From Lineus longissimus (lineage: Eukaryota; Nemertea; Pilidiophora; Heteronemertea; Lineidae): a stretch of DNA of 64,000 nt. Shown here piece by piece: positions 23,155 through 36,400 of this stretch. A program made the translations under genes and the position numbers. Where the stretch lies: positions 10,606,501 through 10,670,500 of the forward strand of contig NC_088311.1 in the NCBI RefSeq assembly GCF_910592395.1. The letters are read 5' to 3'. The notes under the pieces were generated by a model. The model was not told the origin of the DNA. It did no database searches and was given only the letters and a program-made list of their open reading frames with translations. How positions within the stretch are numbered: position 1 is the first letter of the stretch; the number at the start of each line of letters is the position of its first letter.

Positions 23155-24474
23155 TTAAAGGTGTACCATCTTAACAAATGATAGTGGAAATTGTGTACAA
23201 GATATCGACCGCAAGTCAGGAGACCCGAGCTACTAAACAACCGACCTCTTATACAATCATGACGATGATAAAACCTAACTAAGGTATTAACAAACAAGAG
23301 ATCATAAACTGGGGAAGTTTTGACATCATTGTATATTAGTTTCAGTTCCAACACTTCTGGTAATACACTACAGACTAGCAAGTTTTATCACGTGTAACAT
23401 CAATCACTTGGGCCTGCGACAGGAATCGGTTATTGCTATAACGACAATAGATATCAAACCTATTCTGCCACAAGCACTTTTGCAGACAAGTGATTTTTTT
23501 AATCACTTATCACAATGAGAATTATCACACATCGCTGCTTCTCTGCAGTGTGCAATTGCAGCATTCATGCACAGCATGCTTTTGCCATTTCAATTACCAC
23601 TGCTTCATCAGGGTGTATGGTTGCAACAAAATATGACAAGAAGAAATGGGGGATTATTCCCTTATAAACACGTAGCTTCATCTACATGTATAACACACAA
23701 TTCTAAAACACCTTAGTTACAATGATGCACTTTTATAATGGGTTATGTATCAGCCCCACTTTGACCACAGAGGTTTTGGTGAGACAACTAGAACTTCTGT
23801 GGTTGGTATAAAACCTCTTTCATGTATCTTAATACGACCATTTCGGTATCAGTTCCTGAATTATGACAGTTATACACATCACTATATCTACAATCAGATT
23901 CATATATGTACACTATATACACCTACAGGTAACACAGAAGAAGCTACATGTACATCCAAAAGAATATCACTTATTTTCAAATGGACAATACTTGGTGACT
24001 TTGCCTTCGGACATTGATAAGAACCTTTGCACCATCAGCTCCAATCTTTTTAGAGCATTCTTCTGATCTACTTATCACAATATTTAGTCAACTTAGATAA
24101 TGAATACACTGAGATCTGCATATAAACCATACAACACATAAGTGGACTACGCCATACTACCAGAGGACTAACATCTCTAGAGAGGGGAGTCTGATACACA
24201 CAAAACGTGAGCTGCAAAATTGGCTGGTAACTCAAACATAATCAGGAAAGCATAAATAAAGCTGCCTTTTGCAGTTCTATTTACATGCCTCATGCTGGCA
24301 GAGCATGCATTTTATTTGAAATTTTCATTTTGGGGTAGCTAGAAGTCCGTTAACCAAACAATAAAATTGGCACGGCTTAACCACACAACGTTTACCATCA
24401 TCATCCATTCTGCAGACAGTCACAATTTCTTCTGGTTTTGCTGTTAACATACAATATGAGATATTGCCTTCACC

Positions 24475-27400
24475 TCAATACACAAACAGATCTGGGAACT
24501 GCATTTCGAACACATTAGTACTGCTGTTTTCCTCCTGGGGGAGCTTCGGTTTCTGATCTTGTACCATTGTGACGCTGGTTAAGTTCTCATTCGACTGGGT
24601 AATCATATCCAGGATCTCGTTGAGTTTGTTATGAAATTGCTGCGACTGCAAAAAAAGAGTAAATCTTGGTAGGGGAGGTATCCATAATTTGAAAGGTTTT
24701 CATACATTTTCATAAGTGGGCAAAACACAACAACTCCGATCAGGACTGTTGTGGTCCTCCTAAACAGCATTCGCCAGTGTTCACCCAGTTTTAAGTCACC
24801 AACAGAAATTTAGTTCTCATAAACGAAATAAGTAGACTCTTTACCATTGTCTAAAATCACAACCGTTCAGTAACTTGGGAAGCCCTATCATTTCCTCCCT
24901 GTCGAAACCTCGATGGCCACTGCCTGGGCCAGCGGACAGTTCAGGCCTAGATCCAAGGGGGAACACCAGAGGCACCCCCGCCCTAATTCACGAAAATCTT
25001 TGATTTTGACCATGAAACTTTAGACACAAAATTCTGAGGATGGCACTGAAATTGCAACCAACAATCAATCATTTTATGAACACGTTAAAGAAAACATTGT
25101 TTAACCATTGAGAACCTACCTTTGCCTCCGACTTGGCCACGATTTCCTCGAATGTTCCTTTTCTGAACGTCTCATAGATTTCTTTGCTCTTCTCCTCCTC
25201 CTCCAATAGGGCTCTCTCATCATTCTCAACTAGAAACAAGAAATAACATCAGTTTTGTCGTGGGTTTAACCCTTTAACTGCCAAATATTAATTTTTTTAT
25301 TGAAAGATCTTTCCGATAACCTGTTTTTAAAAGACTGCAGCTTGAAACAGAGAAGAGTTAGATTCCTCGAAACCACAGTTGAAGCAATATACTACCTGTA
25401 CGCCCGTCTATCAGTAGGTGGGAAATCTGCAGAGCAGACAATTTTTTCAATGAACACAATGAAAACGCAAAGGCACTTGTCGCAATTCGGCGACAGTGGC
25501 AGTTAAAGGGTTAAGAGGGTCGTGGCTATGGCTATGACCTTGGGGCTATGGCTGGGCATTTGTGTGGCTATGACCATGACCTCGTGGCTATGACTAAAAC
25601 CTTGTGCCTATGACAGTGACCTTGTGACTGTTCTTCAAAAATGTACCAGGTTAATCAAGCACCGGGGCCACCTCTTCACTCAAGATTCTGGATTCTGCCA
25701 GTCTAACTGGGATGTGGAGTTCAGGGACATATCAAGGATCCGTATGCGGATAGAAATGTACACAGAATTCGTTCTCTTTCTACAGAGTTTTATCCATATA
25801 CGTACATGTATAAGGATCCTTGATAAGTCACTGTTCTCAACCTCCCTATTGTCACTTACCCAGCTCTTTTTTTAATGTCTCATATGTAATGAGTTCCTCT
25901 GGATACCTCTGAAAGACAAAAAACACATGCAATTATCGTACCCAGCAAGATGATATGATGACACACCTTACACAGACAACCCAAGTATTAGGCTGGGTTT
26001 ACTTCGAGTCAATACTGTCACTTGTTAGGGGCCATCCATTTAGTATGTACCCACTGAAGGGGGGAGGGGGGTCTAGGAATTTTGGGGAAAATGTATACAC
26101 CTGTACATTTGCCGTGTACATTTTGTCCAAAATGTGCATACAGGGGAGGGGGTCTCAAAATCCCAAGTCATTATGATTGTGAAACAATGATGCTATTCAA
26201 TTTTAAAAGTGTATTCTAAGTTTTCTTACACCTAGTAGTATACATGCAAAACTTGAATGTACAAGTGATGACAAGTTCTGAAAACTTCCTGGGGTCTTTG
26301 ACTTCTAAATTCTAGAACTATTTACACAAGACGGGAGAGGGAAGTCCTAAGTAGCTTCACCAACCTAAATACAGGTAAAGGCATATATGGGACCTACGCT
26401 GGAAAAGGTATGTGCTTGTCGCATATATATAAAAGCGAGAAAAGTTTTTTCTCAATTCTTTCTTTTTCTGAAGAATTATTTTTGAAGTTATATGAACTTC
26501 CCATTCTGTTTTAAAGCTGTATGGATGCTGAAAAAGTCCAAGTAATACACCAGATGAAGTGATATGATATTACTAACGGTTTTCTTATCGAGTAACTAAT
26601 TTTTATATTGGTTTTTCTCAAAACATAATTATTTAACACATGACGTTTCCTGAAGTCCATATCTCAATCAATTCACAAGCGACATCAAAGTGTGATATAT
26701 TTAAAGTTAATTTCAATTAGGCTAATCCTTTAACACAATATCCGTCTCTGACACCATTGCAAGTGCCAGAGCAGTAGATAGGAAAACTACCAGGGCCATC
26801 CTTGGAAGACCCCCACTATTAGTCACTAACTCAACTGGCAAACCTTCTTCAAACCAGGATCCTCAACGGGACAAGCCTCTCACACCGAGCTGGCCGGAAA
26901 GAACTACTAAGGGTAAAGGACTTGTTGAGCTTGACTGTTATTCATGAATTAATTACTGCATGTGATCCAAAAACTCTGGTGTAGTGAGACAAAGGTAATA
27001 ACAAATTTCTACGAACTCTGCAAAAACAGTGCAAATACAGTGTAACCCAAAAAAGAAGTTCAACCCATCAACATTTTTATATTTTCCATTATTACTAAGG
27101 TTTCACGCCCAGTGTGGACTTGGGTGAAATTAGATAATATGCACCAGATCTGGACCTCAAACCGCAGTAATCGTGAGAAATATAAACATTTTTTTGGTCG
27201 CTTTTTTTTTGGCCACCCTGTAGTTGTGAGGTGCGTGAACAAACACAACAAATATCGAGTGCCATGACGGGAAAATTCGCCAAAATTAGCGGCATCATCC
27301 TCATAAAAGTCTCTACAAGATATTTTTCTTCTGCCCACTATGATCACCTGCAACACTTTCTAACTTAGGGAAAAAATAATAGGGCACTGCACCACCTGGA

Positions 27401-30400
27401 ATGTTTGAATTACATACTGCTATAACTTTAAGATGAGTAGTTTGATTTTTATGCGGTTTTCACACTTGTGTTTCTTATGTTATGCCCTATAATTTATATC
27501 CAGAGTTAAAATTCTTAAAAAAAAGTGTTTCAGGTCACCTTTAATAAATCAGACTGTCTTTGTCACAAAACCAGTTACAAGCACATATATGGTGTTATAT
27601 TGCTGGCAAGAGCATGTGTGTGGCAGTCTTCATAAATGGAAGCACAGTGATGATAGACTGGTGGTTTGGAAACCGTGACGGAACACTGACTGAGGAAAGT
27701 GGATATGAAAATTATTTTCAAATATGTCCTAGGCGCTTCTGATAAACCGGTGTGAATTGTTGACGAATTTTTTTCACCAAATCAATCCTAATTCAATTTC
27801 TAATCATTTCAAACATTCTCGCCCATTCTAAAGGGATAATATAGGCAGCAGCTAGGCAGGTAAGATAAAGTTACACAAAGTCGCCAATAGGGGTCTCTCA
27901 CATCAGAGTACGTCGAAATGATTCACGCTTGTACGAGGCATACATTTAGTGCTGAATCTGACATGACCCAGGGCCCTTACTGTGTATATTAGCCACCTGA
28001 AGATGGCCAAATTAGCTCCTCTGCTCCTGCCTATAGTCCCCCTTTAAGCAACTGTTAAGCGTACTGGTCTGCGTCACAAATTTCTTGCGCTGTGTTCAAC
28101 TCAACCATGCCACTGGTACCATTTTACAAGAACAAGATGGTAAGGATGTCATCATCGAATTTCCAATAGTTACGGATATGCGAGATCCCCCAACTGTGCC
28201 ATCTGATCCAGTCAAACAAAGTAGAGCAGGACGTTAGTGAAGCAGACCAATGCGTTGAATGGTTGTTTGAAAGTGTGTGAGAATGTTTGCAAAGTAGAAT
28301 GTAAAGTGATAATTGGAAAACAAAAAGATGCACAATTCAAACCAATTTGTCTAAAGGCCCAATGGATGTAAACATGTATTTTTGTGCTGAGGCTGAGGGT
28401 GAAGAATTCTTCAGTCAAATATTTCTGAATGATAATCTCTCTGCTGTCGTCAGCGTACTCATTGTTTCCAAGCCACTCAAATATCATTTAAGTACAACAT
28501 TATCAAGAGGAGGTGGCTTGAAGCAAGAGCTCCACTAGAATGGGAAGAGAGAAATTCACAAGCCAAAAAAACTTCTGGTTAGAAGCAAATCCCAGCACCC
28601 AAAGCTCATCTTCATTACTGTAAATCGTCAAATTGTATTTTGGTGGAGTATGAAAAAAAATTTCTGGTTTTCCATTTGAAAAAAGATTTTTGTGATTTTT
28701 ATTTCCGCAAATCGATGTGAGTCCCAAAAAAATCGGCAAATATGAAATGCCCGTGAAAAATTGGCGGTTAAATGCAGATCTGAATAGAGAAAGCTGAGAA
28801 GCATATGGCCTGTCATTAGGGCAAGGATGCAAGAAATGACACTGAAATGTAAATGAATGGAGATTTAGAAATGGTTGCAAAACTTTAACTCTGTTAATTA
28901 TTCATCTCATATCTTTTTCATAAATCACGAAATGTGGTTTAATCTTGAATAGCCTACACCAGGAACACAAGCTGTATGACTTTTGCCACAAAGGAGCTAC
29001 AATTTTCGCAAAGCCGTCAAACAAGAAGAATTGTACCCAACTGCACATGCTGCAATTTTGTTATTTTGCGATTGACTGCAACAATTCGATATCTCTGAGT
29101 GCTGAATTCGCACCAAATTTTGCAGATCGTGTGCCTGGCATCAAATAAAATTGCTCAGAAGGCGAATGAACTTCAGACTTGTCAGAGCCAGATGAGATAA
29201 ATACAAGATTTTTCTATGATTATTTTGTTTGCAACCTTGCCCCAATGTGCAACATGATGTGCAACATCCATATTTACCCGATACAGAAACAATTTAAGAG
29301 CATTAATTTATTACCACCCCCCCCCCCCCCCCACCACCACTGCCTATTTGACTTGAAATTTTACCTAAGGAAAACTCCTTTGTTTCAGCTGATGAGCATG
29401 ACTCCAAGCACAAAATGTGCACCAAAATAATCTACAGCATTATCTAGACATTTTGTTTTGCAAATATCAACCATTTTAGATTTCACATGTAATCGAATTT
29501 GCCCCGGGACAAAAAAGCCTTAAAGGGACAATATAGGCAGCAGCTAGGCAGGCAAGATCAAGTTACACAAAGTCGCCAAGTGAATAGGGGTCTCTCACAT
29601 CTCACAGTACGTCGAAATGATACACGCTCGTACGAGGATTATATTCAGTGCTGAATCTGACACTACCCAGTGCCCTTACTGTGTATATTAGCCACTTGAA
29701 GATGGCCAAATTAGCCCCTCTGCTCATGCCTATAGTCCCCCTTTAAGAGTGAGTATCGGTGTAAATATGAACGCTATAAGCAATCATCTCATTATCAAAG
29801 CACGAGGTACGCGAGTGGACATCAAAACAGGGGAGACCGTCTTTGTCACAACATACCCTATACATAAGAGAGACGTCACTCCGCGTACGACCCTTTAGAA
29901 ACGGCAAACAAAACAGGACAGAGTAGCATGTTAGTAAATGAAATACGCAGGGATTCGTAAAAATGCCAAACTTGTCTTGGTCGTTTCATGGGTAGACATC
30001 ACTGATGTCTAGCCAGGGTGTTTCCTTGTATAGGATTTTCCAGTTGGGCTGACGTAAAGTCAAAAGAAATAGACTGGGTTACCAATATCTGGGCTCAAGA
30101 AAGCTGACCAGAAGTCTACTCTAGTCGGGTCTTTAGTTGTGTAGGATTTTGATTTTCCAGTTGGGCTGATGCAAAGTCTAAAGTAATAGTCTGGGTTACC
30201 AGTATTTGGGCTCAAGAAAGCTGACCAGAAGTCTACTCTAGTCGGGTCTTTAGTTGTGTAGGATTTTGATTTTCCAGTTGGGCTGATGCAAAGTCTAAAG
30301 TAATAGTCTGGGTTACCAGTATTTGGGCTCAAGAAAGCTGACCAGAAGTCTACTCTTGTCTACTCCAGGACGCTAACTTTAAAAGCAGACAAAGACTTCA

Positions 30401-33400
30401 TGAAAGACCTTTATTCACAGTCGCCCCCCTGGGCTGAAGACAAATAAATTTGTAAACATTCAGAGCAACAAAGTGAGCCTTCCCTCCATAGTTATGTCAG
30501 TGTGCTTCAGAGCTCAATTACATTTTATGGTACAGGGATTTCTTGGGTCAAATACCTTGAAACAGCAGTTGACTTCAAAACTCCTGCGCCAATCCACAGC
30601 CAGCAGGCTCTTATAGTAATACAACAGTTTGGACCGAAATCCATTCCCCAGACCACGGCCAAATAATTTTCAGAAGACCCAAATGAAGCAAATTGATCAG
30701 ACATAGACATCCACTGCAGCTTCGTTCAATGGACAATATCCTTTGGCAGCTTTAGTTCAATCAGAAATGAGGGCATCAAAGACGTGGACATACATAAGCA
30801 AGTTCTCTTGCCCGCTAAAGTATTACTTAGGAATTCTAGTACACCCTGAAGAATCAGTTCCCCAACTGACCGAGAATCATTGTGTATTCAAGGCAGGCCT
30901 TCTGACTTACCTGGCACCCGAGCTGGGAGGTACCTGGTAGAGACCTGGTAAAAAATATGTGCTTCCCAAGAAAAACAGGCAAACAAGGGCTCAGAATGTG
31001 TTAAAGTATGACATTAAAATTTGAGGTACATAAACCACCTGATTTCTTTGTAGTGAATGCACAATATCAGTCTTTGCATATTACGCAAATGTTCACCATA
31101 AGGACAGAGGACAAACCAGCAGTGCTTTTTCTCACTGCATGATGCAAATCAGCGTTATAACTGGATGAAAACACCTTTTTTTTGTCATATTATCAAAAAC
31201 ACAGTTTTTCAAAATCACTGAAAACTTTTGACTCAGCAAGATGGAAGGCATGCCCGATTCTCGACAAGCTGGGGAACTGATTCTCTAGGGTGTACTAATC
31301 CCAATTGATAAAGAAGAAAATCAAGAACCAAAGAAACAGTTTTTTCGCCAGAAAAGCCAAGTCTAACAAAATGAACTTGTGCATAAGAATTTTGGTAATG
31401 AGATGACCTACCCTTGGTCCGAGTCCTGGAGAGGAATGGACGCTGTCCACGTCAAGGCTCATAGAGTGGATGTCACTGATGCTGACAGTTCGGTCAGGAA
31501 CATCTGAAAAGCGAAGGATAGGATTGATAATATCCTAATAAATATATCCTCTTGTTTTAAAATCTATACAGTTATACCAAGCGTAATTTTCAAAGATTTC
31601 AATAGAACTTTTAAAGTTATCCATTAAAGTTCAAACAAAATATTGGACATTATTCCCCTCTTGAAACTCGCCCAACAGAGGAACATTCTATCAATGAAAT
31701 CAAGACCTGCAAAAAACTTACGAACATAGGGAGTAGGCAAATAAGAGTACCAGGTTTAACGTACGATATTCGTAAAGTTTCGGACCAAATCATTCAGGGT
31801 TCAAATCCAGCACTCTGGCGCAAAACGACAAAAGGAGGCAGTGGTCAATGTTCCTCCGAAAGAGTGCAGCAGCGCACTTGACAAGTCGAGCAACACACAC
31901 ATGACGTCACACAAATTCAGTCAGGCCGTCTGACGTTAAAAACAAAAAAAATCTGACTGTTTTCTGCTTAATGACACAATGATTTCATGACATCATGTAC
32001 CACTGACCATTCTTAAAATTTATATTTATTTGCACCCAGCATTAATATCCTGAAATGCAGGTTGACATCATGTCATCTGATGCTTGAAAAGCTGCACTCT
32101 AACGAAGGAATGCAAAACTTGGTAAAACATTTTATCGGGGGGGGGGGGGGATCATGAAAATTTGTCCACTCTGCCAAAATGTTCATGTATAGGGAAGACA
32201 TTTTCTGTAACTGATATGGCAAGGGAGCCAGTCAGACACTTAAAGGGGTCTCAAGGCAGGAGCTTCGGGGTGAAATTGGTAGTCTTCAGATTACTAGTAT
32301 GCACAGTTAGAGGCCTGGGTTGTGTTTGATTCAGCCATAATTATATTCCCTAACTATTCACAAAGATGACCGGTTTCGACGTATGTGTAATGGTAGAGAT
32401 CCCTCTCCCAGCTGTGACTTAGCTAACTGGCTCTGGCCAAGAGTCTTCCTTGAAAAGGTACGAATCAAAAGTTATGAAAACTTAGATTTTTTGACTCTGT
32501 GCTTTTGTCTTCAAGGCAGCACTGGGCTAATATATAACAATTCAAAAGTCAAATGATGTAGATAGACACCTTACGAATATCAAACTCTTTGTTGACCAGG
32601 AAAACATTAGCAAATGAATAAAAGGACGTTTTGGGTGATAAATATTAGCAAGTAGGGGTTACCAGTTTTATTCCTTGCTCTTTACCGTAAACCATCGAAT
32701 ATTTCGGGAAGTTAATTTTTTCGCAGATTTCACGAATAACTAAGATGCGTGAAAGTCAAAGTGGATTACAAAATATTTTCGATTGGAAACTGCACGATAT
32801 TTTGTAATCCGCTAAAATAAAAATTGCAAAAACTTCATTTTTTTCAAAAAGTTCTTACGAATAGCAAAATTAAAATGGCATGAATATGAAGCGGTTTACC
32901 GTGGCATGGCTTAACTGAACCACATTTACGGTAAATATATCAGCCAACAACATCAAAACACTATTGACATGATTGATTAAAACTGTCAACCCGGTTGTTG
33001 TTTTTTTCTAGAATTGGCAACCTATTAACAAAGAGGATAAGCAGACGTAAGCATTGTGCCACAAGTTTAACAGCTGCATGAAAATCATTCACAATATAAA
33101 TTCTGCTTGATACAAAATGAATTTATAGCATGGGGGTAATGTCAGCACAGTTAAGCCATTAAAATGAAGAAAACACCCTTCCTCTGCATCTGGCCTCTAT
33201 GGTCTGACTTCGTTCGACTAAAGAAAAAGCGATGAATATTACTTCAGTGGCGTTTCAATTATTCAATATTGAGTTGAGAGCTCTTGAGCTAACGTGGCTC
33301 CTTATTGGCTCTTCAGACAATATTTGGGTGATTTCTACTAGAGCAGCAAACCGGACGAACCAGAAGAAACCAACACTCTTAATTTCAAATCGAGTTACCT

Positions 33401-36400
33401 CTTCTATCACAAAATTATACTGGGGCAGACCGAGAATCGAACCCGGGACCTCTGATCAGAGGTTACAGGTGCCAACATTTCCTTTGCGCAACCCACCAGC
33501 CCACCACATTTGCTTATCATTAAAAAATCTATACAAGAAATAAATGTAAGACCTACCAATCGTTTGAAATCGATTTTCAAATCAGAAAGCAGGGTTGCAA
33601 ACATGAGTTTTTGACAACATTGTTAGAAGTTTCATATATTGACCACCAGAGGGAGGGCATTCCATTTTAATCAAAATCATGCAAGTTGACTGAGAGAACT
33701 TGCTAGCGCTACTTTACCTCGATCGAAAAGGTCTGACACCCGTTTAAGTGACTTGGCTAGAAGATTATGGTAAAGATTTAAATTCATAATAGCGCTAGTA
33801 GAGGGGACCAACCATTAAGTGTGTTTTGAATGACTAAATGCAACTCCGAACCACTAAATGAATGCTCCCCTCCGTACAGAAGTAGTGATGGAGAAATGCA
33901 CCATTCTATATACTGTAGAACAGAAAAAGTTCGCGTGCAGAATATTTTCGCAAATTTCGTGTGTACTTAAATTTTCCGTTCTACAGTAAGCATCCTCTTT
34001 AAAAATTGACTTTGCTTTTTCCAAGGTCTTTAGAAATATGACTTTTTGTTGCATTTCAGTATTTTCAGGTTCTTTTGACAGTACCCATTTCCTTTCGCCC
34101 GTCTTTTTTTCATTTCGAACGTTATTTAGAACTATGAGCATTTACGAAAACAATGCAGTGCGCTTGGTACAAATATCTATACCGAAATTGCACATTCCAT
34201 TTTGCTGTTGAACTCCAAAATTCATGTCAAAATGATCCTTTTCAGTATCACAATAAAAATGTGAATGAAAAGTCATATTTCTAAATAACCACTACAGTAG
34301 CCCTACAAATTTGAGACAGTTATTAATAATTTGAAATACACTTTTAAGGCAAGATGGTGATAATTTAAGTGCATATGAGTAACAGATGGTGATAAAGTAA
34401 CCGAGTGCCAAGGAGGAAAGTGTCAGAGGAGCCCCTTGTACCTGTCAACAAACATAAGGAGTGGATTAGAGGTAAAGGGCCAGAACCGGTAGTTCTCATA
34501 AATACGTTACCCCCTGGATTACAAGTGATAGCAGCGGCAAAACTGCCCTGTATTTACTTTAGGTCTCACTACAGCCAGTAAAGTAATTACAGGCCATCTG
34601 TGATCACTCATGATCCACAGAGTATTATACATGTATAATGTGAATTTGGTGTTGCCAGTTATGTACATAAAGCACACACAGACATTTTCACACTGTTGCA
34701 ACCAGAATATCATAAACAGGCTCAGGACTAGGACAGGGCAATTGACCCATCACACCAAATTGGGTAGTAAGTCAGCAGGCAGACGGAGCATTCAAAGCTA
34801 ATATAAACTTATGATGTCAATTTTTATAAATCCACTTTCAAATTATGACATAATAAGTCTCATAAACACATCTAACTATTCCAGCAGTCAATTTGGCTAA
34901 ATGCAATTTAAGATACATTTTAAAGCAATTCTTGCTGAATTTTCAAAAAGGAAAATGGGTGATGAAAACTATGATATTCTCTAAACAATGGGTCAGGTCA
35001 AGTCTTGGGGTTTGGAAAGTGTTAGGTGTTGGTGTTGGTGTTGGTGTAGGATGCCTACCCCAACTCCCAACACCAAGCTCGGGTTGGACACTGAGATCAG
35101 GTTGGACACCGGTCTAACACTTAAGCAACACCAGGTGTAAGTTCCCAGAGTAAGGTGTTGGTGAAGGCTTGCTGTTTTCTTCCAAAATATTTATGACTAC
35201 CTCTCAGGTACCTCTTGGTTACCAAGCTACATGTAGGCGTGGTATCAAAATATAGCTAATAACCTATGTCATGTGGACATTTGGATACCTCCATTTTGCC
35301 CCAAATGCGACTACCCATTTTGGTGTGAACGGGCACAATTTTCACTGAATCGTTATTTCATTATCTCGCACAATGGGCATGCAAATGTTTGCGCTGAAAC
35401 TGTATATAAGGCCAGTACGGGAATACTCACTGATTTTGACTTAAGACAGAAAACACAAGCAAATTTAAGCACGAATTGTACTGTATTTTAATGAAGTGTA
35501 TGACAATTCCTAATTTGGAAGTTGGGCAGAAAAAGAATCATTTTTAAATGTTCTTTAATCATTGACAGAAAGATATAGAGTGGAATCTTCCTTAGCGGAT
35601 GACTCTATATTTAGGACAACCTCTCTATTAAGGACACTAGTTTTGGTCCTAAATTGGTTGTCTCCCGTCAATTTGACCTCTCTAATCAGGACACCTCTCT
35701 ATTAAGGACAGCATTTGTCAGTCCTGAGGGTGTCCTTAATAGAGAGGTTCTACTGTATTTCACTTTTTCCAGTTACTGACTAAAATATAACAAAGATTCC
35801 TCAACATCACAGGCCACATATCAACTAGCGGTAGATTTTAGTGAATGATATTGAGAGCAGCCGCAGCTGATTAAAGGGGTATGCCATTCGTAATTACTGG
35901 TGGTCCAGGAAAATAGAAATGCAGTAATATACAATGCCGTAGTGCCGTTATTATGCATGCAACTTAGCCGAAACTTGGTACGAATAGTATAGCAATGTTG
36001 TCATTTGTATTCAATTTGTATTTACACAATGGGAACTTCACAAATTCAATTAACAATATCAAATTATTAACAGACAGCGTAGGCGTTTAAAGATAAAAGA
36101 CAGGACCTTGGATTTCTACAATCTATAAAGGTAAATACAGGGAAAATTACAGTGACTCATTGAGTGAAGACAGTGACAAATATGAAACACATTTAACCCT
36201 TTAACACGACATCGACATCAAAAAAGAAACACAGTTCTAGTGACATTTTATGCCTTTGCCAAAATAGATTTCATCAAAATAAAAGATATTCTCTTTCTTT
36301 TAAAAGGTCAAAATAAAATTCAGGGCATGTGTCCGCCAGAACTGCGTCTGCTTCTTCGTCTTTGAAAAAAGTTGTTAGGATTTTCTCCGAGGTGTTGAAA

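Larger units (their letters stand above)
16620..24474. other. Intergenic region and 3' UTRs between receptor and EFR3
   Basis: The receptor 3' UTR probably ends soon after aataaa at 17003. The EFR3 3' UTR (minus strand) has its nearest poly(A)-like signal at 24311-24316 (tttatt on the plus strand). In between I find homopolymer runs (poly-C 18945-18962, poly-G 19635-19648), an inverted repeat at 18135-18195, a perfect hairpin at 19456-19507 and two TTAA-flanked elements. No gene is supported. Confidence 0.55.
25909..31411 (-). other. EFR3 intron 17 (5.5 kb)
   Basis: Non-coding as far as I can see. It holds a pair of TTAA MITEs (27832-28043, 29524-29742), a 117-bp tandem repeat (30045-30357), a larger TIR element (30842-31292) and a poly-C run at 29317-29332. 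Short open frames in it do not resemble known proteins. Confidence 0.6.

Noticed and set aside
30060-30332. 90-codon minus-strand frame with 39-residue repeats
   Set aside because: It comes from a 117-bp tandem repeat in an EFR3 intron; the EFR3 exons on either side join in phase without it.
32138-32151. Poly-G and poly-C runs (also 1225, 18945, 19635, 29317, 63701) as signals
   Set aside because: They are simple homopolymer tracts scattered in introns and intergenic DNA, without a common context.
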